From: an uncultured Bacilli bacterium
GTDB taxonomy: Bacteria; Bacillota_I; Bacilli_A; RF39; UBA660
Reading direction: 5' to 3'
Length of the DNA stretch: 6,589 nt
Assembly: GCA_947593275.1 (NCBI GenBank)
Contig: CANQDN010000072.1
Span: 1-6,589, forward strand
In this document: positions 4,854 through 6,589 of the stretch, piece after piece
How the letters are laid out: each line of letters opens with the position of its first letter
Numbering within the stretch: position 1 is the stretch's first letter
Made by a program: the position numbers and the translations under genes
The notes under the pieces: generated by a model
The model's input: the letters and a program-made list of their open reading frames with translations, nothing else
What the model was told of the DNA's origin: nothing
Databases searched by the model: none

Positions 4854-6557
4854 ATGAAAAAGAATAAGAGATTAATGATAATAGTGGGAATGTTATTATT
4901 GGTTGGTGGAATAAGTATGGCTTATTTTGTAGGTAAAATGCTTACAAGTGGAGAAGGAGCATCGACAAGTGTAATAACGGCGAATATTAAAAATTCAGAA
5001 GTAAAAGTAGAGGGAACTTTACAATTCGAAAATTATGAAGGAATGCTTCCCGGACATAAAGAACCAAGCATAATAAAAGTAACAGCGATAGGAGATAATG
5101 AACTTATACCATATAATGTAGTATGGGAAGGAAGAAATGGATTAGGAACACCACTTAATTTTACGATATATAGGTTAGATGAATCTATAACAATAAGTGC
5201 TGAATGTGAAGAAGTAAGAGAAAAGGTAAGTGGAGGAATAGCGTTAAGTGAAAAATGTAGTATCACTAATGAAGAAAATTTAGGGAAGGTAATAGGAAGT
5301 GGAGAAATACCTAGTAATCAGGATAATATAAAAGTTGAATTAAAAAGCGATGAATTTATAACTTCAACTGAAGGTGAAGGAACTAGTGTTTATTATTATG
5401 TAGTATTAGAATATCCAAATGAAAATGATAGTCAAAATGATGATATGGGACATAACTTTGATGGAGAAGTAACAATAGAAGCAAGCGATGTAAAGCCAGA
5501 TGTAGATATAGTGGCAATCAGATTAGAACAGGATGATGGGTCATATAAAGAAACTGATGATATACCAGACATTTCTAAATATAAATTAAATATAGAAGAA
5601 AGTACTTGTAATAATAATTCAAAAGCAATATGGGATTATGAAAATAACGGAGTAACAATAACAAATCTAAAACAGAAAGGGACACAATGTTATTTACAAT
5701 TTGATAAATTGTCAGAATCAGAAGGTATTTTGGCTAATTTGGGCAGAGTGGAAGCCACTGAAAGTGTAGATTTTAGTAAAATTGATATTTCAGAACATAC
5801 TAGTAATGGAAAGTCTAAATTATTTAAAGCTGAAGATGATTTTGGCACAACATATTACTTTAGAGGTGAAGTTAATGATAATTGGGTACAATTTGGGAAG
5901 GATTCTTCTTATGGTTATCCAATATGGTGGCGAATAGTACGAATTAATGGCGATGGTACAATTAGACTTATTTATGCAGGAATTGGTACTATTGGCGGTA
6001 ATGTATCATCTGATTATGGAGTGACTGGAAAAGGAACAAGTAGTCAAATAAGTACTACGTCAGCATGGGCTGAAAATTCAAGTACAAATACAGGCATATA
6101 CGTAGGCTATGAGCGGAAATCTAAACAAATGCATGGCTACGGAACAGGTTCGACAAAAAGCAAGGTAGTAGAAACATTAAATTCATGGTTTAAAAGTAAT
6201 TTAAATAATATGTTTATGGATGGAGAAGGTTTAATAGATTCAAATGCGGGATTTTGTAACGATCGAAGTAATTCAAAAATTAGCTCGGAGACATGGAGTG
6301 AAAGCATGGAAGATAGTGGAGATATAAATACAAATAGTTACTTTGGAGCATATTTAAGGTTAAGGTCAGGAGGTAATAATCCAAGTAGTGATAATCCTGC
6401 AACACCAACATTTAAATGTAGTACTAATTATCAAAATTCTAATAATTTGTCTAATAAAATTACAGATTACTTTACATATACAGGAGCAACTACAGGAACA
6501 AAAAGTTTAGATTATCCGGTAGGATTAATAACTGCAGATGAAGTAGCCTTTGCATGA
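4854..6557 (+). CDS. Large modular surface/secreted protein, stopped mid-motif by TGA
   Basis: The frame codes for 567 residues up to TGA 6555-6557. Residues 1-6 are basic and 7-29 form a hydrophobic signal or anchor helix (ending in AYF, somewhat like TasA/camelysin leaders). Residues 40-282 are an acidic extracellular region with five cysteines overall in the first half (C118, C135, C252, C279 visible as likely pairs) and beta-rich, Val/Ile-alternating stretches. Residues about 290-567 form a second module with WWRIVRINGDGTIRLIYAG (358-376), W445, C468, C522 and YPVGLITADEVAFA (554-567). The left-end fragment begins at the equivalent DEV motif and continues with about 85 more residues, so this gene appears truncated; a full copy would be near 660 residues. 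The TGA differs from the expected GGA by one base, and the frame stays open to the window end. AAAGGAG (4838-4844) precedes ATG 4854 by nine bases. Function is unknown; an extracellular binding role is inferred. Confidence 0.85.
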   Translation: MKKNKRLMIIVGMLLLVGGISMAYFVGKMLTSGEGASTSVITANIKNSEVKVEGTLQFENYEGMLPGHKEPSIIKVTAIGDNELIPYNVVWEGRNGLGTPLNFTIYRLDESITISAECEEVREKVSGGIALSEKCSITNEENLGKVIGSGEIPSNQDNIKVELKSDEFITSTEGEGTSVYYYVVLEYPNENDSQNDDMGHNFDGEVTIEASDVKPDVDIVAIRLEQDDGSYKETDDIPDISKYKLNIEESTCNNNSKAIWDYENNGVTITNLKQKGTQCYLQFDKLSESEGILANLGRVEATESVDFSKIDISEHTSNGKSKLFKAEDDFGTTYYFRGEVNDNWVQFGKDSSYGYPIWWRIVRINGDGTIRLIYAGIGTIGGNVSSDYGVTGKGTSSQISTTSAWAENSSTNTGIYVGYERKSKQMHGYGTGSTKSKVVETLNSWFKSNLNNMFMDGEGLIDSNAGFCNDRSNSKISSETWSESMEDSGDINTNSYFGAYLRLRSGGNNPSSDNPATPTFKCSTNYQNSNNLSNKITDYFTYTGATTGTKSLDYPVGLITADEVAFA

Positions 6558-6589
6558 AGAGTTCTAGATTATCCGAGAACGAACGTAAG
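6555..6589 (+). pseudogene. Open continuation beyond the internal TGA
   Basis: After TGA 6555-6557 the same frame reads R-V-L-D-Y-P-R-T-N-V to the window end without another stop. If the TGA were GGA the sequence would read AFAGR, close to TYAGG at the left-end copy. It is either the remnant of the C-terminal part of the gene, a sequencing or assembly error at a contig end, or a true early end of the protein. Only 32 bases remain, so no firm call is possible. Confidence 0.45.

Noticed and set aside
5033..5266. Minus-strand open frame inside the surface-protein gene
   Set aside because: Antisense shadow with no start signal and no family features.
6555..6557. Recoded TGA (Gly as in Gracilibacteria, Trp as in mycoplasmas, or selenocysteine)
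   Set aside because: TGA is a normal stop for yqfC (652-654) and the vanZ-like gene (2419-2421), tryptophan is encoded by TGG throughout, and no selenocysteine context is visible.
1..6589. Window as a closed circle (plasmid or phage) because its ends share a motif
   Set aside because: The end sequences are similar but not identical and differ after GCA, so they are two family members and not a terminal overlap; the core genes are chromosomal.

Overview
This AT-rich window (GC about 30% by eye) comes from an uncultured-type Bacillota (Firmicutes). Two things support this: strong AAAGGAG/AGGTGG-type ribosome binding sites, and a gene order matching the Bacillus subtilis yqfC-yqfD-(phoH-yqfF)-yqfG/ybeY-dgkA-(cdd)-era-yqzL-recO cluster. 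YqfC and YqfD are otherwise known only from the endospore-former lineage. The exact lineage cannot be named. The code is standard: TGA ends the yqfC and vanZ-like genes.

Layout, with all genes on + except one. (1) Bases 1-279 are the 3' end of a surface or secreted protein gene, followed by two stem-loops, the second a good intrinsic terminator. (2) Bases 412-4172 are a compact run of six genes, mostly overlapping by 4 to 23 bases: yqfC, yqfD, a VanZ-family membrane protein gene, ybeY, dgkA and era. (3) Bases 4246-4338 are a 30-codon yqzL followed by a clear terminator. (4) Bases 4363-4853 hold a small divergent XRE-type regulator gene (4518-4730, -) flanked by two near-identical 16-base direct repeats. 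(5) From 4854 to the right end lies a large gene for an N-terminally anchored, modular extracellular protein. Its C-terminal module is the same kind as the fragment at the left end, and it meets a TGA (6555-6557) in the middle of a motif that the left-end copy reads through.

Functionally the middle block is housekeeping: YbeY (rRNA processing and ribosome quality control), DgkA (probably undecaprenol kinase, lipid-carrier recycling), Era (30S assembly GTPase), plus sporulation-associated YqfC/YqfD and YqzL. Compared with B. subtilis, phoH, yqfF/pgpH and cdd are absent, a vanZ-like gene sits in the phoH-yqfF position, and recO does not follow yqzL. There the XRE gene and the surface-protein gene appear instead, which looks like an accessory insertion at a conserved junction.

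I see no convincing new defence or mobile system. The best leads are the repeat-flanked regulator/surface-protein cassette, the sharp codon-use change inside the surface-protein gene, the mid-motif TGA, and a strong promoter-like site pointing antisense into the regulator gene. No tRNA, rRNA, CRISPR array or transposase was seen.
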